Virus record (IMG/VR): IMGVR_UViG_3300021356_000076
Span: 1 to 33,864 of that record
Length of the DNA stretch: 33,864 nt
Source of the DNA: a virus
Strand: one strand, 5' to 3'
Shown: positions 1-6,784 of the stretch, in pieces
Layout of the letters: every line of letters begins with the position of its first letter
How positions within the stretch are numbered: the first letter of the stretch is position 1
Position numbers and translations under genes: made by a program
Notes under the pieces: generated by a model
The model's database searches: none
What the model was told of the DNA's origin: nothing
The model's input: the letters and a program-made list of their open reading frames with translations, nothing else

Positions 1-442
1 TAATTAACCATTCAGAAACCTTTGTTCCTTTTGGATAATAAATTTGAAATAAATCTGATCTTGCGTGTCGATGTCTTTCAAATCTAGACCTTAGTCCATC
101 TTCACCACCATCATATAAAGCTTTAAATGTTCCCCAATGTTCATTAGAAAAAGAATACGTAATAGTATATAGTATCTTTTCAAAATTAGAAACATCTTTT
201 CCCTTAAAAAAATCTACATAAGGATGTTCGTGCCAATGCAACCTATGAGAAAATATTTGAAAATCATCTTTTAGTAAATCATCTAATCTTAAATCAAACT
301 TATCACAGAACTCAAAAAACTTTTCTTTACGTTGATCTAAAGTATAATCTTTCATCCACGTATCAACTGGTTTTTTCTTTTTCATTTCAACTATCGTAGT
401 ATTTGGATATACGATGTTGTGTTCGTTTGGAAATAAGCTCAT
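1..442 (-). CDS. Unrecognised early protein, 3' end cut off by the window edge
   Basis: An open frame starts with ATG at 442 and stays open to the window edge, giving 147 codons without a stop. Its ATG overlaps the TGA of the upstream gene (ATGA), a sign of translational coupling. The protein begins MSLFPNEHNIVYPN and is rich in His and aromatic residues (a RLHWHEHPYVDFF stretch, later RFERHRHARSDLF). I recognise no family. A separate early-type promoter lies at 453-481 inside the end of the previous gene, so this gene can probably be expressed on its own. It follows a possible DNA-modification gene, which makes a related role conceivable but unproven. It is real by frame, overlap and promoter; its function is unknown. 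Confidence 0.75.
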   Translation of the reverse strand, partial: MSLFPNEHNIVYPNTTIVEMKKKKPVDTWMKDYTLDQRKEKFFEFCDKFDLRLDDLLKDDFQIFSHRLHWHEHPYVDFFKGKDVSNFEKILYTITYSFSNEHWGTFKALYDGGEDGLRSRFERHRHARSDLFQIYYPKGTKVSEWLI

Positions 443-1590
443 AAGTTGTAATATTGTACCATATCTTGATATTGTTGTACACTTAAATTATTGTCGTTAA
501 GTACTTTTAAATCAGATGGATGTGCAGTAATACCATTAAATGTTTCTACTAATCCAAGATCAAGCATTGCTTTTTGCCTTCCTCGAGGATGATCTTTAAT
601 ATCGCTACTTGACCATACTTTATCAAAATCTAAATGTGAATAATCATTCCCTGGACGAATGTAGTTTTCAACCCATCTAATATAATCGCAACATACATCT
701 TCAGCATTATATGGTACACTTCCTGTATCTTCATAAATGCTTCTCATTACTTCATCAAGAAAATCTTCTTTCTTCAGTTTTTTATCGTTTTCTGCGAGAT
801 ACGAAATACATTCTACTGCGTTTGTTCCATAATAAAACATACTTTCTTTGTTCACATAATGCGGAAACCAATCTGCGATATCAGCCACAACTGCAGCATA
901 TTGAAATTTGTATTGTCTTAATCCATTTTCTACATTCCAATTTAACATAAATTCTCCGATCTCTCTTAGATCTTTTTTACCTGGAGATGCTAAGAAAACT
1001 GCGAGAGCTTGTGCCAATCTTGGCGCATATTCACAAAGATAGTAATCACCACCTTTTTTGTATTCGCTTGTAGGTTTTGGAAATGCTGGAAATTGATATC
1101 CAATAGAAGTATAAAAAGGTTTTCCAATCTTGCTTTCAGCCTTAATAATCTTTTTCATATCTTCAATATTTTCGGCCAAATGAAGTTTAAATAAAAGTGT
1201 GTTATGATAGCCAGAAGGTTTTGTGCCGTAATTAATTGCTGAACCCGTTACTCTATGCAATATAAAAAGATACAACCATGTGTCTAAGGAATGAATTTTA
1301 CCCGTCCAGTTTTTCGCTACTAATTCTCTTTGTGCAGTAGCTTTACCAGCTTTCATTCGTTCCCAATATGGATGCTTATCTGTCCAACCATAAAATATAT
1401 CGTTTACGATTTGAGAGAAGCCTGCATATTTTCTTTCAACTACATCGTATAGTTCTACATTCTCCATCAAATCATCGTTCATACCACTTTCGGTATGAGG
1501 CATAAAATTTGGTACGTTACATTTTTCTTGTTGATCTTTTGCCAATTCAAAGTACTTCAAAAAATCATAGTAATATTTTGTTTTTATCAT
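439..1590 (-). CDS. Possible amino acid:DNA transferase-like (aGPT-PPlase/ADDT-like) protein
   Basis: 383 residues, start ATG at 1590 overlapping the TGA of the gene before it (ATGA). The most conserved-looking part is HRVTGSAINYG at residues 112-122, followed by GYHNT at 127-131; several Trp and Asp/Glu-rich helices follow and the protein looks mostly alpha-helical. This pattern reminds me of the phage alpha-glutamyl/putrescinyl-thymine pyrophosphorylase (amino acid:DNA transferase) superfamily, which attaches groups to a hydroxymethylated pyrimidine in DNA. That is recall of a pattern, not a search result. The operon also encodes a ThyA-family enzyme with hydroxymethylase-type residues, a dCMP deaminase and MazG-type pyrophosphatases, which suits such a role. 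Alternative: an unrelated conserved phage protein of unknown function. Confidence 0.4.
   Translation of the reverse strand: MIKTKYYYDFLKYFELAKDQQEKCNVPNFMPHTESGMNDDLMENVELYDVVERKYAGFSQIVNDIFYGWTDKHPYWERMKAGKATAQRELVAKNWTGKIHSLDTWLYLFILHRVTGSAINYGTKPSGYHNTLLFKLHLAENIEDMKKIIKAESKIGKPFYTSIGYQFPAFPKPTSEYKKGGDYYLCEYAPRLAQALAVFLASPGKKDLREIGEFMLNWNVENGLRQYKFQYAAVVADIADWFPHYVNKESMFYYGTNAVECISYLAENDKKLKKEDFLDEVMRSIYEDTGSVPYNAEDVCCDYIRWVENYIRPGNDYSHLDFDKVWSSSDIKDHPRGRQKAMLDLGLVETFNGITAHPSDLKVLNDNNLSVQQYQDMVQYYNL
453..481 (-). promoter_or_regulatory. Early-type promoter (TGTACA, 17 bp, TACAAT)
   Basis: On the minus strand, TGTACA (476-481) is followed after exactly 17 bp by TGG-TACAAT (453-458). This differs by one base in the -10 from the other early promoters here. 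It lies inside the last codons of the 439-1590 gene and would serve the partial gene starting at 442. Confidence 0.55.
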
Positions 1591-1880
1591 ACTGTTAACG
1601 AAGCTACTAAATTATTAATTAAAAACATTAGACCTACACCATTTAGTAGAATCAATGCTCTATCTTTCCATATCACAGAAACAATCAACCATAAGAAAAT
1701 ACCTACAATTGATAAATATAAATCATAAATTTCCATTCCATCAACTCCACGAATAGACATTGCAAATAAAACAAATGCTGATGCAATCCACTTACAATAC
1801 CAATCTAACGTGTATTTTGGAGTTGCTGATTTATAAATTCGTTTACTGTTTTCCAATTCTTCCTTTGTAAATTTACTCAT
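1587..1880 (-). CDS. Small integral membrane protein
   Basis: 97 residues. After a short polar N-terminus there are hydrophobic segments at about residues 30-43, 55-70 and 76-95, with a conserved-looking VIWKDRALILLN linker between the last two. This fits a small inner-membrane protein with two or three helices. Similar small proteins occur in marine T4-like phages, as I recall, but with no known function. Its start overlaps the preceding gene by 8 bases and its stop overlaps the next start, so it belongs to a tightly packed operon. It could affect the host membrane or permeability; nothing in the sequence proves that. Confidence 0.75.
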   Translation of the reverse strand: MSKFTKEELENSKRIYKSATPKYTLDWYCKWIASAFVLFAMSIRGVDGMEIYDLYLSIVGIFLWLIVSVIWKDRALILLNGVGLMFLINNLVASLTV

Positions 1881-2055
1881 CTTCTATTTTAATCCTTTTA
1901 CGATTATATTTAGTTTTATCTGAGTGCACTTTTGTTGCTCCATGTTTTGGAGTTTTTTTACGTGCAAAAATTCGATCCCAATTTTCCTCGAATTGTTCCT
2001 TATTTTTTATATCACGGTATTTGCTTCCTTTACCACCGTGCCATTTACCAGTCAT
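1873..2055 (-). CDS. Small basic conserved phage protein
   Basis: 60 residues, very Lys-rich, with N-terminal MTGKWHGGKGSKYR and then a NWDRIF segment. I have seen this N-terminal pattern (GKWHGGKG, then N-x-D-x-IF) in short hypothetical proteins of many tailed phages, but no function is known to me. The strong positive charge would allow nucleic-acid binding. The start overlaps the end of the gene before it (TGACTGG region), and the stop lies inside the start region of the membrane protein gene, supporting a real translated unit. Confidence 0.7.
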   Translation of the reverse strand: MTGKWHGGKGSKYRDIKNKEQFEENWDRIFARKKTPKHGATKVHSDKTKYNRKRIKIEDE

Positions 2056-2233
2056 GAGTTTCAGTGACCTCTTGTTTCACAAACATAATATTACCTTCCT
2101 TACCAACACGTAAGACAAAATGATCGCCTTCGTTGAGTGGAATTTTGTTAATATCAATCATTTCATCTGGCTCTGTATCTAACATCACCAAACCATTTTC
2201 ATTTATTGCAAACTTGTAATCTACGTACATCAT
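2045..2233 (-). CDS. Small hypothetical protein behind the tRNAs
   Basis: 62 residues, mixed alpha/beta in appearance, acidic in the middle (LDTEPDEMIDINKIP). I do not recognise it. I chose the first of two adjacent ATG codons (2233) because GAGGAA lies a normal distance upstream. It begins 18 bases downstream of the encoded CCA end of tRNA-Leu, so it probably comes from the same primary transcript after tRNA processing. It overlaps the next gene by 11 bases. Confidence 0.65.
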   Translation of the reverse strand: MMYVDYKFAINENGLVMLDTEPDEMIDINKIPLNEGDHFVLRVGKEGNIMFVKQEVTETHDW

Positions 2234-2250
2234 ATCATTTCCTCTTTTTT

Positions 2251-2336
2251 TGGTGCCCGCGGCCAGAATCGAACTGGCACGCTTTAAAAGCGAGAGATTT
2301 TAAGTCTCTTGTGTCTACCTATTCCACCACGCGGGC
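2251..2336 (-). tRNA. tRNA-Leu (anticodon UAA)
   Basis: 86 nt including an encoded CCA. The acceptor stem GCCCGCG pairs perfectly with CGCGGGC. The anticodon loop reads CTTAAAA, giving anticodon TAA, and there is the long variable arm expected for tRNA-Leu. It reads UUA, a codon favoured in AT-rich phage genes. Confidence 0.95.
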
Positions 2337-2342
2337 CATAAT

Positions 2343-2419
2343 TGGCGCGCCCTCCAGGATTCGAACCTGGGACCCACAGCTTAGAAGGCTGTTGCTCTAT
2401 CCAGCTGAGCTAAGGGCGC
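2343..2419 (-). tRNA. tRNA-Arg (anticodon UCU)
   Basis: 77 nt including an encoded CCA. The acceptor stem GCGCCCT pairs with AGGGCGC, the T-arm has GGTTCGAATCC, and the anticodon loop CTTCTAA gives TCT, reading AGA. It lies 6 bases from tRNA-Leu and 6 bases from the dCMP deaminase stop, so both tRNAs are embedded in the operon transcript. Confidence 0.95.
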
Positions 2420-2425
2420 AATAAA

Positions 2426-2875
2426 CTAAATAGTGTTTATAAAGTCGTACTGAACCCCTGCTTCATTGAATATTGCTTTAGTCAATTTAGTGGATTCTAT
2501 CCACTTATCAGGTGTTGCGTCTGTAATAGGTGTTGATACAACTCTTTTTACTCCTACTTGTATCAATCCTTTAGCACATTCACTACAAACAGGTAAACCA
2601 TAAATGTACATCGTACTGCCATTTAATGATACACCGTTATATGTAGCATTATATATGCAATTCATTTCTGCATGAACAACATATTTATATTTTTCTTCTC
2701 GATTATTTAATCGATGTTCTGAATCTTCAATACCACGTGGAAATCCATTATATCCTTGAGCGAGTAGTTGTCCTTTTTCTCCAACTGCTACTGCGCCAAT
2801 ACACGTACTTGGATCTTTTGACCAAGTAGAAATTTCACGTGCCAATCGTATGTATTTTTTGTCCCAATTATTCAC
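2426..2875 (-). CDS. cd: dCMP deaminase (deoxycytidylate deaminase)
   Basis: 149 residues of the zinc-dependent cytidine/deoxycytidylate deaminase family, converting dCMP to dUMP for thymidylate synthesis. The zinc and catalytic signature is complete: HAE at 68-70 and PVCSEC at 95-100 (two Cys ligands). The N-terminal CIGAVAV and GYNGFPRG segments are typical of phage dCMP deaminases. The start codon is GTG at 2875, inside the end of the preceding MazG gene, with GGAG about 11 bases upstream. It sits beside a ThyA-family enzyme acting on the same pyrimidine nucleotides. Confidence 0.93.
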   Translation of the reverse strand: MNNWDKKYIRLAREISTWSKDPSTCIGAVAVGEKGQLLAQGYNGFPRGIEDSEHRLNNREEKYKYVVHAEMNCIYNATYNGVSLNGSTMYIYGLPVCSECAKGLIQVGVKRVVSTPITDATPDKWIESTKLTKAIFNEAGVQYDFINTI

Positions 2876-3119
2876 TAAAAAGTAAACTCCATTTCATTAG
2901 TTTCTTTTTCTTTTCTTTCATTCGATCTTCAATTTGCTTATCAGTAACATAATTATTCATTTTTAAAATTTCAATCATGGTTAAAACATCACCGACTTCA
3001 TCTTGAAGATTACGTATATATTTAGTATCGCCCTTTGTACGTATTACTTTACTACAAGCTTGAATCAGCTCGCCGCATTCTTCCATTGTAATTACTAATG
3101 CTTCTTCTTTCTTTTTCAT
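2868..3119 (-). CDS. MazG-like nucleotide pyrophosphohydrolase
   Basis: 83 residues, a single all-helical MazG-type domain. The metal-binding pattern is visible: EECGEL at about residues 13-18, followed by DEVGDV at about 40-45. Members hydrolyse NTPs or dNTPs to monophosphates; in phages they are thought to shape nucleotide or alarmone pools. It is one of two MazG-like genes in the window. The start ATG overlaps the TGA of the ThyA-family gene (ATGA), and the end overlaps the dCMP deaminase GTG, so the three are tightly coupled. Confidence 0.85.
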   Translation of the reverse strand: MKKKEEALVITMEECGELIQACSKVIRTKGDTKYIRNLQDEVGDVLTMIEILKMNNYVTDKQIEDRMKEKKKKLMKWSLLFSE

Positions 3120-3796
3120 TTTACTAAATCAAAGTGCCTTTCGTATACGTGCAAGTTTTGTACTTGCCAATGAATATTACCTTCTTCTAAATGTATACCG
3201 TTAAAATACAGATCATCTCTTAGTAGATCAAATACGTGTTTTTGCCATGCATAATCATTACGATAACCGAATATTACATCGTTTGATCGCATTTGAACAA
3301 CAGCATGTAATGCTTCATCACGAATATAATATGTAACTGCATTTGTACAAATAAAGTCGTTTTTACCGTTTTCTTTGTATTCGTGCCAAATGCTTGGACG
3401 ATTATAAACCATACATGCTCTACGTGAATCTGGATTTTTCATCAATTCATTTAGTACTTTATCATACTGTTTAAAGTACTTTTTGGACCAAATAAGATGA
3501 CCATAATTTGAATTGATTTCACCATGATCATTTGCCGAATATAACCACGCTTGAGGTGGATCACGATCTTCGCCATAGATGTCATAAATGTTAGTAGATT
3601 TAGAATCATACCATTGTAATTCAGCTTCGATATAATCTTGATTCGGAGTACCAAAGATTGCTGGTTCATCAGCATAAAAATTAGCACCAATCATTTCGAT
3701 TGTTTTTGCACCAGTTTTATCAATGGTAAAATTTTGATTATGAAGTTCATTTACAAAATAACTTCTTACTTGATCAATTTCTAAAGCTGTATTCAT
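3116..3796 (-). CDS. ThyA-family enzyme with dCMP hydroxymethylase-type residues
   Basis: 226 residues of the thymidylate synthase/dCMP hydroxymethylase family. The nucleophile is C150 (DFICTNA), and the phosphate-binding RSND motif is at 170-173. Lined up with E. coli ThyA (C146, R166, N177), the base-recognising Asn falls on D181 (GYRND). T4 dCMP hydroxymethylase likewise has Cys148 and Asp179, and its Asp favours cytosine over uracil. The match of spacing is exact, so I infer action on dCMP, giving 5-hydroxymethyl- or methyl-dCMP, rather than ordinary TMP synthesis. It is shorter than E. coli ThyA (264 aa). The gene lies between a dATP/dGTP-diphosphohydrolase-like gene and MazG with ATGA overlaps. 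A dUMP-specific variant cannot be excluded. Confidence 0.85.
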   Translation of the reverse strand: MNTALEIDQVRSYFVNELHNQNFTIDKTGAKTIEMIGANFYADEPAIFGTPNQDYIEAELQWYDSKSTNIYDIYGEDRDPPQAWLYSANDHGEINSNYGHLIWSKKYFKQYDKVLNELMKNPDSRRACMVYNRPSIWHEYKENGKNDFICTNAVTYYIRDEALHAVVQMRSNDVIFGYRNDYAWQKHVFDLLRDDLYFNGIHLEEGNIHWQVQNLHVYERHFDLVK

Positions 3797-4098
3797 GGTT
3801 TGTACCTGTCATCGGATTCTGGATGTTCGCTTTCGTGAATCATAAGAATCATAATTTGTGTTGCTGCATGAGCGAGATGATTTAAACCAGATTCTGGATC
3901 AATATCTTCACCTGCATGCCATGCGTTTAAGTGTCTTTGAATAGATGAGTATGTACGAATCCAACTTGTCGTATTACCATCGTCACGCCAATTGTTGATA
4001 CCATATTTTGCTGCACCGAAACCAAAAACTTTTGATATTTCAATAAGTGTTTCTGGTGGAATCAAACCTAGAGGTGGTTTATCGTCATCATATTTCAT
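3793..4098 (-). CDS. dATP/dGTP diphosphohydrolase N-terminal domain-like (DUF5664) protein
   Basis: 101 residues, all-helical. It has the pattern I know from the DUF5664/dATP-dGTP diphosphohydrolase N-terminal family: KYDDDKPPL at the start, FGAAKYG..NWR around residues 27-38, RHLNAWHAGEDID at about 56-68 and LNHLAHAATQIMIL at about 72-85. The family is related to MazG, and some members (MazZ of Z-genome cyanophage) remove pyrophosphate from dGTP. It is the first gene after the early promoter at 4131-4159 and heads the nucleotide operon. A start with weak AAGG about 11 bases upstream is used. Confidence 0.8.
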   Translation of the reverse strand: MKYDDDKPPLGLIPPETLIEISKVFGFGAAKYGINNWRDDGNTTSWIRTYSSIQRHLNAWHAGEDIDPESGLNHLAHAATQIMILMIHESEHPESDDRYKP

Positions 4099-4130
4099 AT
4101 ATTAAATACCTTTTTCAATTTTATAGTAGT

Positions 4131-4159
4131 ATTATACCACAGTTGGGGGGATTTGTACA
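4131..4159 (-). promoter_or_regulatory. Early promoter of the nucleotide-metabolism operon
   Basis: TGTACA (4154-4159), 17 bp, then TGG-TATAAT (4131-4136) on the minus strand. A 7-base A-tract lies 3 bp upstream of the -35 (4163-4169), like a proximal UP element. It drives genes from 4098 downwards. Confidence 0.8.
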
Positions 4160-4172
4160 TAGTTTTTTTCAA

Positions 4173-4670
4173 TTAATTTAAAGGAAAATTAAATCGATAA
4201 TCTGGATCTTGACCTGGAAAACTCTTACCTACTTTTAGTGCGTTTAACGCTTTATGAGCATCAACAAGACCAAGAACTTCATACGAATATTCTTCTCCTT
4301 CAACTAAAGGATTTTCCCAAGGTTTTACCCATTTCCATATTAAAAAATAATTAATAACCCCAAGAAGTACTTGCTCTTGAGGATAATAATTAACTTTTAC
4401 ACCATACTTTGCATACATTTTCCAATCAATGTTTCCGTATGTTTTATGAATATTATCATAAGGGATTCCTTCGTAGATTTCAAGATCATCCCTATGATTT
4501 ACGATATCGTTTTCTGGGAACTCAGAATCCCATCTTCGATATTTATTTAGTTCGCTTTTATCTCGAGTAGTAGCTACATGCTTATCTCTTTTACTAATGA
4601 ATTTTGCAGTTGGTCTACCTGTGTAGATACCGTTAAATTCTGTAATAATATCAGATCTATGTAGCTTCAT
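4173..4670 (-). CDS. Unrecognised early protein
   Basis: 165 residues, moderately basic N-terminal third (KFISKRDKHVATTRDK) and an aromatic, Trp-rich middle (FLIWKWVKPW near residue 108-117). I recognise no family or catalytic motif. The ATG lies inside the last codons of the thermonuclease-like gene (14-base overlap), so it is translationally coupled to it. It is the last gene of the operon running from 7444; the next promoter begins just beyond its stop. A partner or inhibitor of the neighbouring nuclease would be a guess only. Confidence 0.75.
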   Translation of the reverse strand: MKLHRSDIITEFNGIYTGRPTAKFISKRDKHVATTRDKSELNKYRRWDSEFPENDIVNHRDDLEIYEGIPYDNIHKTYGNIDWKMYAKYGVKVNYYPQEQVLLGVINYFLIWKWVKPWENPLVEGEEYSYEVLGLVDAHKALNALKVGKSFPGQDPDYRFNFPLN

Positions 4671-5076
4671 AAATTATACCTTGTTCGTTAAGTGCTGCTC
4701 TATTCCAAAGATGTCCTTTTTCTACATCAGCTTTATTTTGACCTAAGTAAGGTACTGCGTGATTCTCATCGATCATTTGCTGATTAACACTATACGAACT
4801 ATCACCTACAAAAAGTTCTCCAAGAATTCTGCCGAACTTACCTTTACCGTGCGATTGTAATTGTATATCGCCTTCGGCTAAAATAGATTCTAAATGAGCT
4901 TTACTTGCCTTGCCGTAAAATTTTTCTTCTAAATCACGAGTTCTAGATTCGGGAGTATCAATACCCATCATTCTAACTCTTTGCTTTTTTAACATAGTAC
5001 TGAAGCCTAAATCGACATCTACATCGACTGTATCTCCATCTACTACTCTCGTTACATATACTTTATACCTATACAT
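4657..5076 (-). CDS. Staphylococcal nuclease (thermonuclease)-like protein
   Basis: 139 residues, one SNase (OB-fold) domain. The opening YKVYVTRVVDGDTVDV is the family hallmark. RVRMMGIDTPES supplies the catalytic Arg of the RxxGIDTPE motif, and GKFGRILGEL carries the second Arg. Family members cut DNA or RNA with Ca2+. No signal peptide or membrane anchor is visible, so it would act in the cytoplasm, possibly on host nucleic acid. It starts with a TAATG overlap with groES and has GGAGGAAT upstream. T4 uses other nucleases for host DNA breakdown, so this is a lineage-specific addition. Confidence 0.88.
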   Translation of the reverse strand: MYRYKVYVTRVVDGDTVDVDVDLGFSTMLKKQRVRMMGIDTPESRTRDLEEKFYGKASKAHLESILAEGDIQLQSHGKGKFGRILGELFVGDSSYSVNQQMIDENHAVPYLGQNKADVEKGHLWNRAALNEQGIIYEAT

Positions 5077-5339
5077 TATTCCTCCGATATAATTGCTTTA
5101 ATATGTTCAGCATCAATAATTACAGCACCTTGACCCTCAATTGTGACAGGCATTGATTTTGACCAATCAAGAAATACTCTATTTCCTGTCATAACTTTAC
5201 TTAGTGCTGCATTTGATACTGCCAATACCAAACCTGGTTTACTACCTTTATCGATAGCTTCTGTTAATATAATTCCACTGGCTGTTTTTTCTTCCTTTTC
5301 TACTTCTGCAATTAATACATTATTTCCTAACATTTTCAT
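5076..5339 (-). CDS. groES: GroES-like co-chaperonin
   Basis: 87 residues with the Cpn10 beta-barrel pattern: LGNNVLIAEVEKEEKTASG at the start, a mobile-loop tripeptide equivalent in SGIILTEA (about residues 21-28), and GNRVFLDW later. The mobile loop IIL is what docks on GroEL, so it should work with the host chaperonin, much as T4 gp31 replaces GroES for folding of the capsid protein. It is close to the length of bacterial GroES (about 97 aa). AGGAAAAA precedes the ATG. It sits between a cell-wall hydrolase and a nuclease gene in the early operon. Confidence 0.88.
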   Translation of the reverse strand: MKMLGNNVLIAEVEKEEKTASGIILTEAIDKGSKPGLVLAVSNAALSKVMTGNRVFLDWSKSMPVTIEGQGAVIIDAEHIKAIISEE

Positions 5340-5348
5340 ATTTTTTTC

Positions 5349-5870
5349 CTATTTGTAAAAAATGTGATCATCAATTTGAGTCACGAATTCTAGTTGATCT
5401 GCCCAATATGGCAGAATATAATCTGCATGGTACCATAATGCACCTTCAGTAATATCTTTATAAGATTCAGTTAAAACTAAATCTGCTATAAAAAGAGATT
5501 TGATCCATGTTTTTGAATCAACTGGTTCATCAGATTTGCCGTCACAATACCAACTAAATTGACATTGATTTCTAATTGGCACTTCATTGCCTTTCCAGTT
5601 TGTGTAAGTTTTTGCTTGATAAATTACATCGCACACTTCATTTGGAAATTGTAAGTCATCAACCCTATTCATAACTACGTGTGCTACTGCTAATTTTCCA
5701 GCGAATGATTGGTTGGCAGCTTCAAAATAAATATTTTGCGCCATACAATATCTGTCATAAGTGTCATCTTGCGGAGATCCGTAGACTTTACCTGTCATCA
5801 AAAATAATATCATAAATACTATAAACCAACCGAAATATAAAATTCCTTTATCTATTTTATCTTGTTTCAT
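5349..5870 (-). CDS. SleB-type cell wall hydrolase with N-terminal membrane anchor
   Basis: 173 residues. A hydrophobic helix at about 11-31 (ILYFGWFIVFMILFLMTG) could be a signal peptide or anchor. It is followed by a Hydrolase_2/SleB domain with NIYFEAANQS (about 46-55), the catalytic Glu being in YFEA. A QCQFSWYCDG segment near residue 103-112 and WYHAD near 147-151 are typical of this family. It would cleave glycan strands of peptidoglycan in the periplasm. The ATG overlaps the stop of the primase-like gene. It may be a lysin, but its position in an early operon is unusual for a lysis gene. Confidence 0.85.
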   Translation of the reverse strand: MKQDKIDKGILYFGWFIVFMILFLMTGKVYGSPQDDTYDRYCMAQNIYFEAANQSFAGKLAVAHVVMNRVDDLQFPNEVCDVIYQAKTYTNWKGNEVPIRNQCQFSWYCDGKSDEPVDSKTWIKSLFIADLVLTESYKDITEGALWYHADYILPYWADQLEFVTQIDDHIFYK

Positions 5871-6784
5871 ATGTTCTTCCTAAATACAAATTCAATTGCT
5901 CTTTCTGCTTCTTTAATAAAATCACGTTTACTATACCAATTACCTGTATCATTATCGAGATCTTGACATATCCATGCGATTTCTTTTGCAGTGATTGGAT
6001 ATCCACGAGACATAGCATTGCCTGCAGTAGATACCATTATTTGATACATTTTAGAATACCAACCGCTTCCTGAGATTAGTTTATATTCGTCAATGTGATG
6101 TTTGTTTACAAAAGGGCAGTCTTGATATCCTGTCCATGTAAAGTTAGTGTTATTAAGTGATCCTTTTCTATGTTGTATAAGCCCTTTTTGTATGGCTTCT
6201 GGTAACTTATCGAAAAACGATTCATTTGGTACCACGTATTTGTGTTTTGCCATGATAGTGTTGGGATCCATAACTTTTCCATCATGTGAGAATATGAAGT
6301 TGTAAGATCCTTTGTATTTACTTGGTACGTAATACATTCTTGAGAGGTCTTTTGTTTGAGCATCTGCGATGTCTCCTATTTCTTTGTTAAGTGCAAACCA
6401 AAAATGCTTGATATTATCAACTTGTACATATTCGGTTAATGGAAATACTAATCTAAATTTTGGGTGTTCTTTTGTTGATGACGCAGTAGAATAACATACA
6501 TATCGATATTCTGAGTATTTAGTATGAATCTCTTCAATATCACCTTCATAATCATCAACATCAACAATGCCGAATCCACCCCAACCAGTCACATTGACAT
6601 TAGCTCGAGTAGTTTCGGTTTTATAAATTGCTGGTGAAATCAATGGCGCATCAGTTTTTTTCTGATACTTATCGCTGTCAGCTAGTTTATATAATACTTG
6701 TTCAAACTGCTCGAATGATTCATAGTCCATTCGTTTCTCAGTTTTATTATCGTATATCGAATCAAATATCGTTAAACTTACCAT
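5867..6784 (-). CDS. Archaeo-eukaryotic primase (AEP)-like protein
   Basis: 305 residues. The centre has the AEP pattern seen in phage and plasmid prim-pols: FGIVDVDD (D75 and D77, metal-binding DxD), then STASSTKEHPKFRLVF (99-114) and a third acidic site in KDLSRMYYVPS (145-155). The last about 80 residues (SGWYSKMYQIMVSTAGNAM, then ITAKEIAWICQDLD) resemble the helical PriCT-type domain often following the AEP core. It would make primers or fill gaps. T4 uses an unrelated DnaG-type primase (gp61), so this is notable. It starts inside the MazG-like gene (23-base overlap) with AAGGAAAT upstream. It could be a degenerate AEP or replication initiator. Confidence 0.7.
   Translation of the reverse strand: MVSLTIFDSIYDNKTEKRMDYESFEQFEQVLYKLADSDKYQKKTDAPLISPAIYKTETTRANVNVTGWGGFGIVDVDDYEGDIEEIHTKYSEYRYVCYSTASSTKEHPKFRLVFPLTEYVQVDNIKHFWFALNKEIGDIADAQTKDLSRMYYVPSKYKGSYNFIFSHDGKVMDPNTIMAKHKYVVPNESFFDKLPEAIQKGLIQHRKGSLNNTNFTWTGYQDCPFVNKHHIDEYKLISGSGWYSKMYQIMVSTAGNAMSRGYPITAKEIAWICQDLDNDTGNWYSKRDFIKEAERAIEFVFRKNI

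Noticed and set aside
2692-2699. TATAAATA on the minus strand
   Set aside because: It lies in the middle of the dCMP deaminase gene with no gene start behind it; chance in AT-rich DNA. The same applies to 11587-11594 (in gp62) and 22687-22694 (in uvsW).
3116-4159. Z-genome (2-aminoadenine) system suggested by the MazZ-related gene
   Set aside because: No PurZ and no DatZ-type HD phosphohydrolase is seen, and gp43 is a normal family B polymerase; the family is widespread without Z-DNA.
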